A stretch of DNA of 64,000 nucleotides. Source: Undaria pinnatifida. Its lineage: Eukaryota > Sar > Phaeophyceae > Laminariales > Alariaceae. The stretch lies in assembly GCA_012845835.1 (NCBI GenBank), contig JABAKD010000021.1:11271199-11335198 (forward strand). The letters run 5' to 3'. The notes beneath the pieces are model-generated. The model was not told the DNA's origin. It did no database searches and was given only the letters and a program-made list of their open reading frames with translations. Position numbers and translations under genes: made by a program. This document shows, piece by piece, positions 33,614 through 43,863 of this stretch (its first letter is position 1; each line of letters opens with the position of its first letter).

Positions 33614-34491
33614 TGTGTACCTGGTATAGACTAGGCCTAAGGCGTATTGCCATGCAGGGATAGGTTAGTTGCACATAACAACGGTATGATAGAACATTCG
33701 ACACAGCACAACCTCTTTATAGTGACTTCCCTACGAAGGTTATCCTACATTAGTGTCTTTTCCACCATGCATGGATGCAACTAACCCTAACCCATACGAA
33801 ATATACCAATGAGTGCCCCCCGCTGGCGTCACTGTGGGGTGAACTGGTTGAAAAAACACAGCAGTAACGCGAATCTCTGCCTAGGAAGCTAGCCGCATAA
33901 ATAGTGCTACTGCTGTTTGCAACTATTTTTCTTGGCAAATTTATAAAAAATAAAAATACACTCCAGCTGTGAGATCGAAGATTTCGTCGAAACTCATATT
34001 TGCAAGCTGTGTGTGATACTCCGATCGCGCGTATTACGAGTTGTGTGTTTGTGCCCAATACATACCTGGTGGCTACTCGTACGATAGCTGTTACTATCAA
34101 TTAATACTTATAATAATATTGAACCGGAGGGTGTTCTTGAAATTAAACTGGTGTTTCCACCCATCTACATCCAGCAAAACTACGAGTAGTGGCCTATTAA
34201 TAGTAGTAGCAGAGCGGCGAGCTTTTGTTGCCACAAACTGCAAGACAGCGATACACGTTGAAATTACGACGAGCGAGGTGATTTAGTCGTGCAATTCCAT
34301 CTGCAATGAACACGAGCGGGGGGGGGGGGGGGGGGCGTGCAATGCGGCACAAAGGCCTACTATTGCTTTAAAGTGATGCTTGGTCTATCGCATGCACGCT
34401 CAGCTATACGATACTTCGTTCCATGGTTCAGCATTCATACACTGACTGGGAGGCGACCATGATATGGCGGAAGGTACGTAATACACTAAGC
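33614..34491. other. no gene; R1 fragment at 33956-34045 and an 18-G run
   Basis: R1 first module in plus orientation at 33956-34045; a run of 18 G at 34318-34335. Frames of 81-116 codons are probably chance. Confidence 0.6.
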
Positions 34492-34622
34492 ACTAGGTTG
34501 GTGTGGTATCGACACACGACGCGTATGAAAATACGCGGAAGTGTGGTGAGCTAAAGCTTTATTTTTCCCCATCCGCCGGAGGATAAAAAAAAAAAAAAAA
34601 AAAAAAACTAGGTTGGTGTGGT
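34492..34622 (+). mobile_element. short poly-A retroposon with 16-bp target duplication
   Basis: A 77-bp body (34508-34584) and about 22 A (34585-34606) are flanked by perfect copies of ACTAGGTTGGTGTGGT (34492-34507, 34607-34622). This is the hallmark of LINE-driven retroposition. The body (GGAAGTGTGGTGAGCTAAAG, CCGCCGGAG) recurs in minus orientation with a T-rich leader at 37221-37303. It is either the 3' end of a LINE/SINE not otherwise present in this window or a very short SINE. Confidence 0.85.
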
Positions 34623-34919
34623 CTACACAACTTTATTGTTCAGACTATGCATGTACATTATTTTCACCTGTAGTCTAATCATAGTTAGTTAGAGTAGTGT
34701 TAGTGTAGTTTTTGAAGTGACATGATCGATCATGCTATCAATCAATATCTACAAGGCAGGGCTTCTGCGAATACGGGCAGCTCCCAAGTGAGTAGTACCG
34801 TGACTAATGTGATACGATACCAGGTATAATGCAACGTCACACCTCACCTGCCCAGCCAGGCCCAGCAGATAGATACAATATGATACGAAGAAAAAAGTGG
34901 TGCGTAAGAACGGTCTGAG

Positions 34920-35525
34920 CTACCGATCTATTGCAAACCGAACGCACCCGCGGCCTACCTCGTCCAAAGACAGCCGGAGGTCTGCTCGTAGCCCGTTCGT
35001 TCCGACGTCACAGAACGCTTCTGAGCACGCCTCAGACACGAGCATCTCCACCAGCTTGTTCGCGACATTTTCTCCCACGGCTGCTGCGTCATCACCGTCG
35101 TCGCCACCAACAGCGCCCCCATCCCCAACCCCACCCCCTCCAGCACCCCTAACCCCACCCTCTCCAACACCAGCACTCCGAACCCCACTAGGACCAGCAC
35201 GAGCTTTACCAGCACCAGCACCAGCACCAGCTCCAGCACCAGCTCTGCTCGCTGCTGTTGTTCCAGTTGTCATTTGGGCTGTTGTTCCAGCATCACCTAT
35301 AACCGGCGTGATGAGACTAACGGCCGACAACACGCTCACCCCGACCAACAAGGCCCGCCACAAGGGGCGGGCTGCCAGCTCGCGTGCGGTCCGAGCCCGA
35401 ATTTGGCTCCGTGGAGATCCCCCCCCCGCACACCCAGCACTAATGCTACTGCGAGTGCATTTGGCGTCTTGCTCTTCTTGCAATTCCCAAGCCGGAAGTA
35501 CCCTCCAAGTTTTTACTCGCGCCAT
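34920..35525 (-). CDS. possible Ala/Gly-rich membrane protein ORF
   Basis: A 201-codon frame with a hydrophobic segment (LLVGVSVLSAVSLITPVIG, about residues 80-98), a Gly/Ala-rich repeat made of GGTGCTGGAGCT-like hexamers (35210-35240), and an amphipathic C-terminus (NKLVEMLVSEACSEAF). An overlapping plus frame (34897-35574) is Pro/Ser-rich and looks like its shadow. I know no homologue; the simple-sequence repeat may have opened both frames. Confidence 0.3.
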   Translation of the reverse strand: MARVKTWRVLPAWELQEEQDAKCTRSSISAGCAGGGSPRSQIRARTARELAARPLWRALLVGVSVLSAVSLITPVIGDAGTTAQMTTGTTAASRAGAGAGAGAGAGKARAGPSGVRSAGVGEGGVRGAGGGGVGDGGAVGGDDGDDAAAVGENVANKLVEMLVSEACSEAFCDVGTNGLRADLRLSLDEVGRGCVRFAIDR

Positions 35526-35623
35526 AAATTATAGTATTATCGTCCGACCTCCAGAAGAAGTAAGATACACGTGATACCTGTCTCTTCGTCGAATGGTTTA
35601 CCCGGCAATGAAATATTATTTTT

Positions 35624-35935
35624 AAAAATACATACTATAGTTTTTCCATGTACTTTTTCGAACGCACACTGCGGAGGGTCCTTCCAACGCACACTGTGTC
35701 GGGCCCGGGGGGGGGGTAAAAATACATACTATAGTTTTTCCATGTACTTTTTCGAACGCACACTGCGGAGGGTCCTTCCAACGCACACTGTGTCGGGCCC
35801 GGGGGGGGGGGTTCGGGGGGGGGCGCGTCGCCCCCCCCCGACACTGCTACTAGCATCCAAGCACCGTTCGGCTGCCCTGCCACTCTACACTGCTAGTAGT
35901 AGCACACAAGCACCCTTCGGCTGGCCTGCCAACCC
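35624..35935 (+). repeat. two short tandem duplications
   Basis: A unit of about 94 bp (AAATACATACTATAGTTTTT to GGGCCC and a G run) occurs at 35624-35717 and 35718-35812. A second unit of about 50 bp (CACTGCTA(C/G)TAG to CCTTCGGCTGGCCTGCC) occurs at 35842-35883 and 35888-35933. Confidence 0.85.
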
Positions 35936-36488
35936 AGCGCTCGTGGTGCATGCGCTGGAACGTTTGCGCCTCTGCTGTTCGATCCTGCTACATCACGATG
36001 CGGGACAACAACAAAAAAAACAACACAACACACAAACATTTCACTTCGATGTGCCCTGGGCTGCGGACAAAAAAATCCCTTCCCAAAAAACCCTCCTCGT
36101 CCTTACAAAACCATAAAATTCAAACCGCTGCGATTCAAATCAAACGGCGTGACGAACTACACCCTCGCACGCAAACAACAACAATATGGCATCATATATA
36201 CCATCCGGCTACAGAGCTACAGGCAGAAGAAAAGTATGTGGTCGTAGATGATGGTATATCTTACATAATGTGCCTATACTGCTGTGCTATACTGCTGTGT
36301 TGCGTTGAGGTCGTTGTAATTAGGTTCTGCTTTTCGTTGCTTCTACACGACGTCTGTTTGTGTTCCGTGTTCTTCTGCGTTTTGTGGTGTTGTGATGGGC
36401 TTGTCAGCAATATTAACGACGAAAGTCGTCGTTGTCCTTTTATACTGGTTTTATACCACCCCCTGCCACCACCATTCATTCGTTGTTG

Positions 36489-36981
36489 TGTTACGGTTTA
36501 GTGACAGTTTCAATAGTTACTATGACAGGCGTTTTTGTTATAGTAGGGGACGCGCTATTTATGTCCCCTCCCTTAGTCGGGTGTGGCCTCTCCACCCTGC
36601 CACAATTCCAATTTCAATTCCGGTTCCAGTTCTAATTACACAAATCTACAGTTCCTTGGGTTCACGTTCATAAACCTTCGGATCAGCAATCAAGTTACCA
36701 TTTTCACGCCACCTTCTCGGGAGACTTCCCATCCTGAGCACTTGCACAAGGGACTTGCTCCCTCTTTCTCCGAGGAACGCTCAAGCGCCTTCTGAACTCG
36801 GTCGTATCGGACCTACGGAGGTCAGTCATTATGAATACCTGATGCGGGCTACCTATTCAGCCTGTGTGTGGACCTTGCGATGCTAGTAGGCTAGATACCT
36901 TCGTCTTCTTCGCCATGAATATACTCGCATGTCCACCCTGATCCCAGACTGACTCCGCCAATCAGGCTCCGATTCGTAACA
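36489..36981 (+). repeat. 5' LTR
   Basis: Starts TGTTACGG, ends CGTAACA; matches 43371-43863 along its whole length. Confidence 0.95.
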
Positions 36982-37057
36982 TGGTGTCCAATCCGAGAAT
37001 CGAACTCGGGTTTCCACAGCCACAATGTGGTGTACTGACCACTATACTAATTAGACC
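36982..37057 (-). tRNA. complete tRNA-His(GTG) copy at the primer-binding site
   Basis: On the minus strand the 72-nt body (37056-36985) folds perfectly: acceptor GTCTAAT/ATTGGAC, D-arm GTAT/GTAC, anticodon stem CCACA/TGTGG around TTGTGGC (anticodon GTG, His), and T-arm CCGAG/CTCGG with TTCGATT. Then A73 and an encoded CCA abut the LTR end. The base before position 1 is G, as in mature eukaryotic tRNA-His, which gains G-1 after transcription. Encoded CCA, G-1 and direct contact with the LTR show that this is a reverse-transcribed primer and not a nuclear tRNA gene. A normal primer-binding site would stop after about 10-18 nt. Confidence 0.85.
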
Positions 37058-37180
37058 AGAACATCTAATCAGCCCGTTTCCAAACATTCAAACTTTAACT
37101 GGCTGTCAACTGGGGGGCACGCTTGAAAATCGACAACACCAATATCTTCCCCCCTAGCATAATGCGATGACAAGAGCAAT
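37054..37180 (-). repeat. inverted copy of internal bases 42702-42827
   Basis: About 126 bp are the reverse complement of 42702-42827, with two mismatches in the 80 bp I checked. The junction with the tRNA copy falls in a shared word, (C)TGGTCT: the tRNA 5' end reads GGTCTAATTAGTA and the internal site reads GGTCTGATTGGTAG. Confidence 0.9.
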
Positions 37181-37220
37181 TCTTTCCACTTCAGGAGCTG
37201 TGTCACTCAATTGATTATTT

Positions 37221-37303
37221 CTTTTTATTTTATTTTTTTTCTCCGGCGGATGAGGAAAAATGAAGCTTTAGCTCACCACACTTCCACGTATTTTCATACG
37301 CGT
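37221..37303 (-). mobile_element. second copy of the short poly-A retroposon
   Basis: Reverse complement of the 34.5-kb insertion body, with an interrupted T run (37221-37240) standing for the poly-A tail. It lies inside the LTR element. A clear target duplication was not found in this AT-rich site. Confidence 0.75.
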
Positions 37304-37756
37304 ATAATTAAATTTAATTTCATTTAATTCAATTCAATTGTTGGCGCTGTGGTACGCTGAGCTTGCTGCAGTTTGTGTCATCGTTGTTTTGCTCGATATG
37401 CTCTCTGCTATCGCTTGCGAATTCATCATTAATAGTGTACCGGGTACACATGACTGGATGCCGATCACGGTTTTCTGGTGATGTTTTCACTTGCTCTCCC
37501 ACTAATGTTGATGTTTCCCTGTTTTTGCATCTTCTTCGTTCGTGATCAAACCGGTGATGTTTGACCCGAGCAAACACGTTAACCCATGATCACGCACGTT
37601 TGCCTGTGATCAAACCCAACTCCACGTTTGCTCGTGATCAAACTGGAGATGGTCGCTGTCGATCAATCTTTGTAAATTTGTTACGTACGCTATGCATGCC
37701 TATCTTCATCTGTCATTTCATTTTGCCGGGAAGGGTTCCACTGTTGTTACTGCTGT

Positions 37757-38438
37757 GTCGTCGGGTTGTTGTTGCGGTTGTGGCTACCGCGACATCGTCG
37801 TGTGATGCAGTAGTTGCTGAACCGCCCTCCTGTTTTTCCATCCCTTCCTTGTTTCCTTTGCCCCATTACTTTGTGCTCTGTTTTGGATGCAGGCGATGAT
37901 TGCGGTGTGGACATCGCTGTCGTCAGACACAGCAAGCAGTAACCACATAGTTGGCTCAACGACACGGATACTAGAGCCTCTTGATGATTTATCTTGTTCT
38001 TTTTTTATTGAACCGGATGTCATGTGCGCACGCATAGTTTCGTTTCTTCGTATATATTGAAAGGCTCGCATGCTCCGCTGTATTTGTCAACTCCTTCCCG
38101 TTTGCACTCATCTCTCAAGCAATGTATTCTGCTGCTAGGCAGCTGTTTTCTGCTATTGTTGCTGTCTGACCGCCTCCGCGTGTCTCTACAGCTGGTGGTT
38201 TTGGTTCACATGTCCTTCCCAGAATTGCATGATTGTGCACATACTTTTGCGCTCCGTTGTACAAAGACTCGCATACTGCGCCATATTCCTCAGTTAGCTC
38301 GTTCACTCATTCCTTGTGTTGCTTTCCGCTGCTGTTCTGCTGTTGCTTTTTGCCGCGGTTGCTGCCTTGCTGTGCGACGTGCGCTTGTTTGTTTGTTTTT
38401 TGCCTTTCGTTTCTGCGCTTGTTTTCCTTTTCGTTCTG

Positions 38439-38474
<36 letters not shown>

Positions 38475-39358
38475 TGTGTGCTCGTGTTGCTTCTGTTCTG
38501 TATGACGTGTTCGTTCGGCAAGAGGGGGAATGTCTTTTAAATAGGGCTCAGCACTTTTTGTTGGGACCTTTGTTGCCGTCTCCAATTCTAAAGGACGGCG
38601 GCAACCCGGCCCCTGTTCGGCTGCGTAGCTTCATTATTTACCGCCGTCCCGTTAACGTCGTCGGGTTGTTGTTGCGGTTGTGGCTACCGCGACATCGTCG
38701 TGTGATGCAGTAGTTGCTGAACCGCCCTCCTGTTTTTCCATCCCTTCCTTGTTTCCTTTGCCCCATTACTTTGTGCTCTGTTTTGGATGCAGGCGATGAT
38801 TGCGGTGTGGACATCGCTGTCGTCAGACACAGCAAGCAGTAACCACATAGTTGGCTCTCTTTAAGATGAGGCAACGACACGGATACTAGAGCCTCTTGAT
38901 GATTTATCTTGTTCTTTTTTATTGAACCGGATGTCATGTGCGCACGCATAGTTTCGTTTCTTCGTATATATTGAAAGGCTCGCATGCTCCGCCGTATTTG
39001 TCAACTCCCTCCCGTTTGCACTCATCTCTCAAGCAATGTATTCTGCTGCTAGGCAGCTGTTTTCTGCTATTGTTGCTGTCTGACCGCCTCCGCCTGTCTC
39101 TACAGCTGGTGGTTTTGGTTCACATGTCCTTCCCAGAATTGCATGATTGTGCACATACTTTTGCGCTCCGTTGTACAAAGACTCGCATACTGCGCCATAT
39201 TCCTCAGTTAGCTCGTTCACTCATTCCTTGTGTTGCTTTCCGCTGCTGTTCTGCTGTTGCTTTTTGCCGCGGTTGCTGCCTTGCTGTGCGACATGCGCTT
39301 GTTTTTTTTTTTCGTTTCGGCTGCGTAGCTTCATTACTTACCGCCGTCCTGTAAACGT
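37757..39358 (+). repeat. tandem duplication, 900-bp and 702-bp units
   Basis: Unit 1 (37757-38656) and unit 2 (38657-39358) begin with CGTCGGGTTGTTGTTGCGGT, exactly 900 bp apart, and end with GGCTGCGTAGCTTCATTA(T/C)TTACCGCCGTC(C). Unit 2 has a 14-bp insertion near 38858 and lacks about 210 bp that unit 1 has, which includes a 33-T run (38441-38473). Frames inside are Cys/Phe/Leu-rich or poly-Lys artefacts. Confidence 0.9.
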
Positions 39359-39487
39359 CCGTACCCACAATTGTTGCAATGGTCCCTCTGTTCCATTCTT
39401 TTCATGAAATTTAAATTCGTGAAGGGGGGGAGGTGCTGCCGTCGTCAGAAGCCTGCCACGGCACGGAATTACCCGATACCAAACGAC

Positions 39488-39672
39488 GGTTCGCTCGGCC
39501 CGAAGCTTTGCCTGCGCGATGCTCCTTCGTTCCAAAGCCTTGCCCGTGCACCGATCGCTCCCTCTGAAGTCTGGCCCGTGCGCTGTTCCGCCGTTCCTCT
39601 GATCCGAACCCTTGCCCGTGCGCTGTCACGCCTTGCCTTCGTTCCGAGCCCTCGCCCGTGCCTGCTCCCCAC
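39488..39672 (+). repeat. degenerate tandem repeat of about 36-40 bp
   Basis: CCTTGCCCGTGC or near variants recur about five times (39538, 39574, 39610, 39650) with CGTTCC(G/A)A words between. Confidence 0.7.
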
Positions 39673-40095
39673 ACCAGCAGTAGCGATCTCAGGGACGATC
39701 TTGGGGAGGTGCTATCAGCAGGGGGGGAGGTCCCTCGCTCGTCGGAAGCTCACCAAGTCATGAAGACACCGGCCATCCACCAATCCCGCAACCCTCGCGC
39801 GACGACAGCAGGACGACACACATTGGGGGCAGATTCCTTGGTACCCTTGTCAGCGGAGACAGAACAGAGCGGTGGCCTAGACAACTTCGTGGAGCGATGC
39901 ATACAGAACCTCCGAGAAGTCCGTCTCGCGCTCGAGAAGCAGCACAAATTGAGGGTAACCGCGAGGGCCCGCGCCAACGCTTCCATTTCAAGGCCATCAG
40001 CCGGAGTAGCTCTCGAGAAAGGAAGCCTGGTGCTGGTGCGCGAGTCCGAGAGCAGCAGGCATCGCGACAGAAGCGGTGAACTCTTCGCATTTTGA
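39658..40095 (+). pseudogene. polyprotein remnant of the LTR element
   Basis: A 145-codon frame. Its last 60 residues (NFVERCIQNLREVRLALEKQ and ALEKGSLVLVRESESSRHRD) have the pattern of the region after a retroelement integrase: a helical basic stretch, then a small strand-rich motif like (F/L)-x-x-G-x-x-VLV. The assignment is by pattern only. There is no catalytic core left upstream. Confidence 0.4.
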
Positions 40096-40477
40096 CTCTC
40101 TTGTTAGTTGTCGCCGAACAAAATCCCCATCCGGTGTCGATAGGTGGGAATACAAGGGGAGGTCGAATGATGGGGTAGAGTCGAGCTGGTTGTCTGAGAA
40201 TGAGATGTTTCACCCCCTCGCAGCTAGATGGCTTTATTGCACCATGGCATATGTACAACCCCCAATCTGCGAGCGATTGAGTTCCCGTCTCAGTCAACCC
40301 TCGTACCCCTCTCTCTCGCCGTCAAGCCTTGACCCTGTTCCCAATAGGTTCCACCATCTGGAAAGACTTTGGCGGTGGTCTCAGACTGCAAGGGCAGGTG
40401 TACGACTAAAGAGACCGCTGCTGTCGACTGCGCTAGAACGACCATAACTGGGTCGACCGACAATGCGAAGAGTTTCT

Positions 40478-40614
40478 TACCCTGTTCTGCTTCTCGTATT
40501 AGTTGTTCAGTTACACTTTGACCACGAGGTCGGCGGACAATGCGTAGAGTTTCTTACCCTGTTCTGCTTCTCGTATTAGTTGTTCAGTTACTCTTTGACC
40601 ACGAGTCCTGTTGA
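40478..40614 (+). repeat. 74-bp tandem duplication
   Basis: GACAATGCGAAGAGTTTCTT and GACAATGCGTAGAGTTTCTT start two copies that both run through CTTCTCGTATTAGTTGTTCA to CTTTGACCACGAG. Confidence 0.95.
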
Positions 40615-40765
40615 TAAGTTTTTGGAGGAAGAATGGTACATCCAGTTGGTGGCAGCTGTTCGATTTGGAGTAGAGTAGTTCCGTCAAAAAAAAATATTAT
40701 GATGCTTTGTTGCAATAGCGGGGTGAATGTTATGTGTGGGTATCTGTATCTAGAAAATTACTCTG

Positions 40766-40975
40766 GTGTGCGAGACGTATGTTCACGTGTTTGGTCATAG
40801 TAATTGGTCAGGCCGCCGGAGCAAACACATAGATGTGCGGTTCCATTTCGTCCGAAGGCTACTTCGTGCGAAGAAAATTGATATTCAATTTGTAGCTTCG
40901 GAAGAGCAGCACGCGGATATTTTGACGAAATCCTTCGCTGCGACCCCTTTTAATCTCACCGTAAGTTTTTGTTGA
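40766..40975 (+). pseudogene. Ty1/copia RNase H C-terminal remnant
   Basis: The frame reads RSKHIDVRFHFVRRLL, then IDIQFVASEEQHADILTKSF. This is the conserved end of Ty1/copia RNase H (KHID(V/I)R-HF, then EEQ-AD-LTK). Everything upstream that should hold reverse transcriptase is missing. This assigns the element to Ty1/copia. Confidence 0.8.
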
Positions 40976-41489
40976 ACCTACCGTTGGGTGATGAGTAAAG
41001 GGTGTGAGCATTATTCGTACCATGTTTTGAGTTGTGAGGAATAATTTGTCAGGCCGCCACCCCACGCTACTTTGAGGGGCATGGGTGAGTAGGGCGCTAC
41101 TTGGCATTTTAGGTTCTGGCCATGGTAATCGTTTGGATGCGGCCATTGTTGCAATCACAATGGTTTCGATTATATAAGACATACAGGAGGTTTTGACCCG
41201 GTGGCCAGGTTTCCTCCTGCGGGACTGTCGTTAGCTGTCCGTTGGGCCTAGCTTTTCGTTTTGGATGAAGTGGGGTCGGGGGGAATGCCGTTTTGTTGTG
41301 GGTTAAGACGGGAATCACCCGGGCACCGGTCGGCCGGGTGTAAAACAGTATGGGGCAGCAAGATGTGTGTTATTTTACAATAGTGCGACGACGTTGTGAA
41401 CGCTGTTGTACTTGGGTTGGGTGCGAGTGTTGGAGTTGAATTCCTTTTTTTTATTTTTTTTTATTGGCACTACTTTATGAAGGGTGCGA

Positions 41490-42500
41490 GCTACTATTGG
41501 TATAAAGTCTCTTGAACAGTGACGAGTTTGTAATCAGTGGTTGGATAGGGCTTGATTTTGACAGGCGAACAGGTGGTTGTTCGTCAGGAGGCTGCATACT
41601 ACGTGCCGTTGTAGTCCTTCGATTTCAGGCACTTGCCGGTTTTGTCCTTTTTCTGGTGTTGGTTACTGTTGGCCGCGTGTTATTTCGTTTTGCTTTTTTT
41701 TTATGTTCGACAGCCGTGTTGGCTGCTATGTTTTATTTTTGTGTTGGTTGTTGTTGGCCGTGTTGCTTCGTTTTGCTTTTTGCCTTGTTTGACTAACTTT
41801 GGAGGCTCAACTGTGTTGTTACAATCTTCCTGCGATTGTAATGGCGTCATTTCGGAGTTACCAATGGGATTTTATCGGGCTCTTGCTCGTTGCATGGGTT
41901 TCCCCTGGGCATCTGCGTCGATTTTATTTCACAGCTCATGGGGGGTATGCCCTGTTTCTAGGATCGGCACTGCTTTAAGATTCGGATAGGCTGTTGGTAT
42001 AGTCTCTTGAGAAGTGACGGGGTCGTGTTTACTATTTGGGTATGAGTTGAATTTAAATAGACTATCAAGTGGTTGTTTGGTGAGGGCTTCGTGCTTATCC
42101 TCGACCTTCAGCCGTTTACTTTGTTTGCGGTTTATGTCACATTCTACCTTTTTGTGCTTTGATACCTGGCATCGGAGTTCTGCTTTTGCCAAAGGTTTAG
42201 GATCTCTTTGCCCGTCATGCTTTTCTTCTTTTTGCGGTATATTGTTGAGTACCGACATTGCGTTTTCGTGGATTATTTTGTATGCCGTTTACTTTGTTTG
42301 AGGTTTTTTGTGTCAGATTCTTCTTGTTTTTGTGCTTTGATGCCTCGCATCGGAGTTCCGCTTTTGCCGAAGATTAATAATTTATTGCCCGTCGTGCATT
42401 TTGATGGAAAATTGTATTGTACGTGGGCAGACTCAAAGAGGAGTAGACGAGTCAGTTCCGTGGAGTCTCGTGCTGCTTTCATGCACGTCAAACTCGTCCA
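41490..42500 (+). repeat. diverged internal duplications in the LTR element
   Basis: GGTATA(A)AGTCTCTTGA(A/G)(C/A)AGTGACG occurs at 41500 and 41997. GCTTTGATACCTGGCATCGG with TTCTGCTTTTGCC (42157) recurs as GCTTTGATGCCTCGCATCGG with TTCCGCTTTTGCC (42336). I see no coding sense beyond T-rich frames. Confidence 0.7.
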
Positions 42501-42701
42501 CATACGGACTTTGAGCCATTGAATGGTGGTCAGGCGATCAAATACGCAGTGAAAAGGCAGGGGGGAGGGTTTTTATCGAGGATTTCCCTCTTATGGCCCC
42601 TGTGGTTTCGGTTTGTTAGCCTATCCTCGAGGTCATTATTTCTGTAAAAAGTTTTGCGGCTTTGTACCCTTGGCTATACAGTCACAGTATTGCTATAGCA
42701 T

Positions 42702-43370
42702 ATTGCTCTTGTCATCGCATTATGCTAGGGGGGAAGATATTGGTGTTGTCGATTTTCGAGCGTGCCCCCCAGTTGACAGCCAGTTAAAGTTTGAATGTTT
42801 GGAGACGGGCTGATTAGATGTTCTGGTCTGATTGGTAGTCGAAGGGTGGCCCTGCGCCCGGTAGCACCCTTGTGGGTCCGTGCGGTGTGCCATGGCGTTT
42901 GTGTGAGCTTGGTGTTGTAGGGCGTTGCGCAATGGGTTTTTTCCTGGATGGCCAGGTTTTTCCCGCGCTGTAGGGGTTGAGAGCCGGGCAGCAACTACAG
43001 TGGAAACACCAAGCGAGGGACGGTTTTTTTTTAGAGTATTTTACGTCCGAGTGTCACTTGGTGTTTTCGGTTGTTGTCTAAATTCTAGGGCTCTCGGGAT
43101 GGGGAGCGAAGGGTTTGTCCCGGAAGCCGGGTTTACCTTCGCTCAAGTCGATATCGGGCCGCGAGCCAACGCGCAGTGAGAATTATGAAGAGCTGTGGAT
43201 TTTATTTGAGTTTTGCCACTAATTGCCTCTTGTAATTTTCGGTTGGCCGTTCGACCTACTCGAAGATATCACCGGTAGTTTTCGCCAAAGGGAGTGTGTC
43301 ACCTCGCGGTTGTCACTATCCCTGCTACCGTTAATTAGTACATATAGTACAGTATGTACTAATGGGGGGA
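42702..43370 (+). other. 3' internal region with source of the inverted copy and PPT
   Basis: 42702-42827 is the plus-sense source of the inverted segment at 37054-37180. GGGGGGA at 43364-43370 directly precedes the 3' LTR and is the polypurine tract for plus-strand priming. Confidence 0.8.
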
Positions 43371-43863
43371 TGTTACGGTTTAGTGACAGTTTCAATAGTT
43401 ACTATGACAGGCGTTTTTGTTATAGTAGGGGACGCGCTATTTATGTCCCCTCCCTTAGTCGGGTGTGGCCTCTCCACCCTGCCACAATTCCAATTTCAAT
43501 TCCGGTTCCAGTTCTAATTACACAAATCTACAGTTCCTTGGGTTCACGTTCATAAACCTTCGGATCAGCAATCAAGTTACCATTTTCACGCCACCTTCTC
43601 GGGAGACTTCCCATCCTGAGCACTTGCACAAGGGACTTGCTCCCTCTTTCTCCGAGGAACGCTCAAGCGCCTTCTGAACTCGGTCGTATCGGACCTACGG
43701 AGGTCAGTCATTATGAATACCTGATGCGGGCTACCTATTCAGCCTGTGTGTGGACCTTGCGATGCTAGTAGGCTAGATACCTTCGTCTTCTTCGCCATGA
43801 ATATACTCGCATGTCCACCCTGATCCCAGACTGACTCCGCCAATCAGGCTCCGATTCGTAACA
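43371..43863 (+). repeat. 3' LTR
   Basis: Same length and borders as the 5' LTR (36489-36981). Confidence 0.95.

Larger units (their letters stand above)
36489..43863 (+). mobile_element. gutted LTR retrotransposon with near-identical LTRs
   Basis: LTRs of equal length (36489-36981 and 43371-43863, 493 bp, TGTTACGG to CGTAACA) are near-identical by eye, so insertion is recent. The 5' LTR is followed at once by TGG and a full antisense tRNA-His. The 3' LTR is preceded by GGGGGGA, a polypurine tract. GTTG flanks both sides (36485-36488 and 43864-43867), a possible 4-bp duplication in simple sequence. The 6.4-kb interior keeps only small remnants of pol (39.9 and 40.8 kb) and is filled with duplications, so the element must be mobilised in trans if at all. 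Confidence 0.9.

Noticed and set aside
34897..35574. 225-codon plus ORF, Pro/Ser-rich
   Set aside because: It is opposite a more protein-like minus frame, and its PAPAPAP stretch comes from a hexamer repeat.
36982..37057. An ordinary nuclear tRNA-His gene
   Set aside because: It abuts the LTR end exactly, has an encoded CCA and runs straight into an inverted piece of the same element. A primer-derived copy explains all three.
38303..38585. Poly-Lys minus frames and poly-Phe plus frames
   Set aside because: They cross a 33-T homopolymer inside a duplicated non-coding part of the LTR element.
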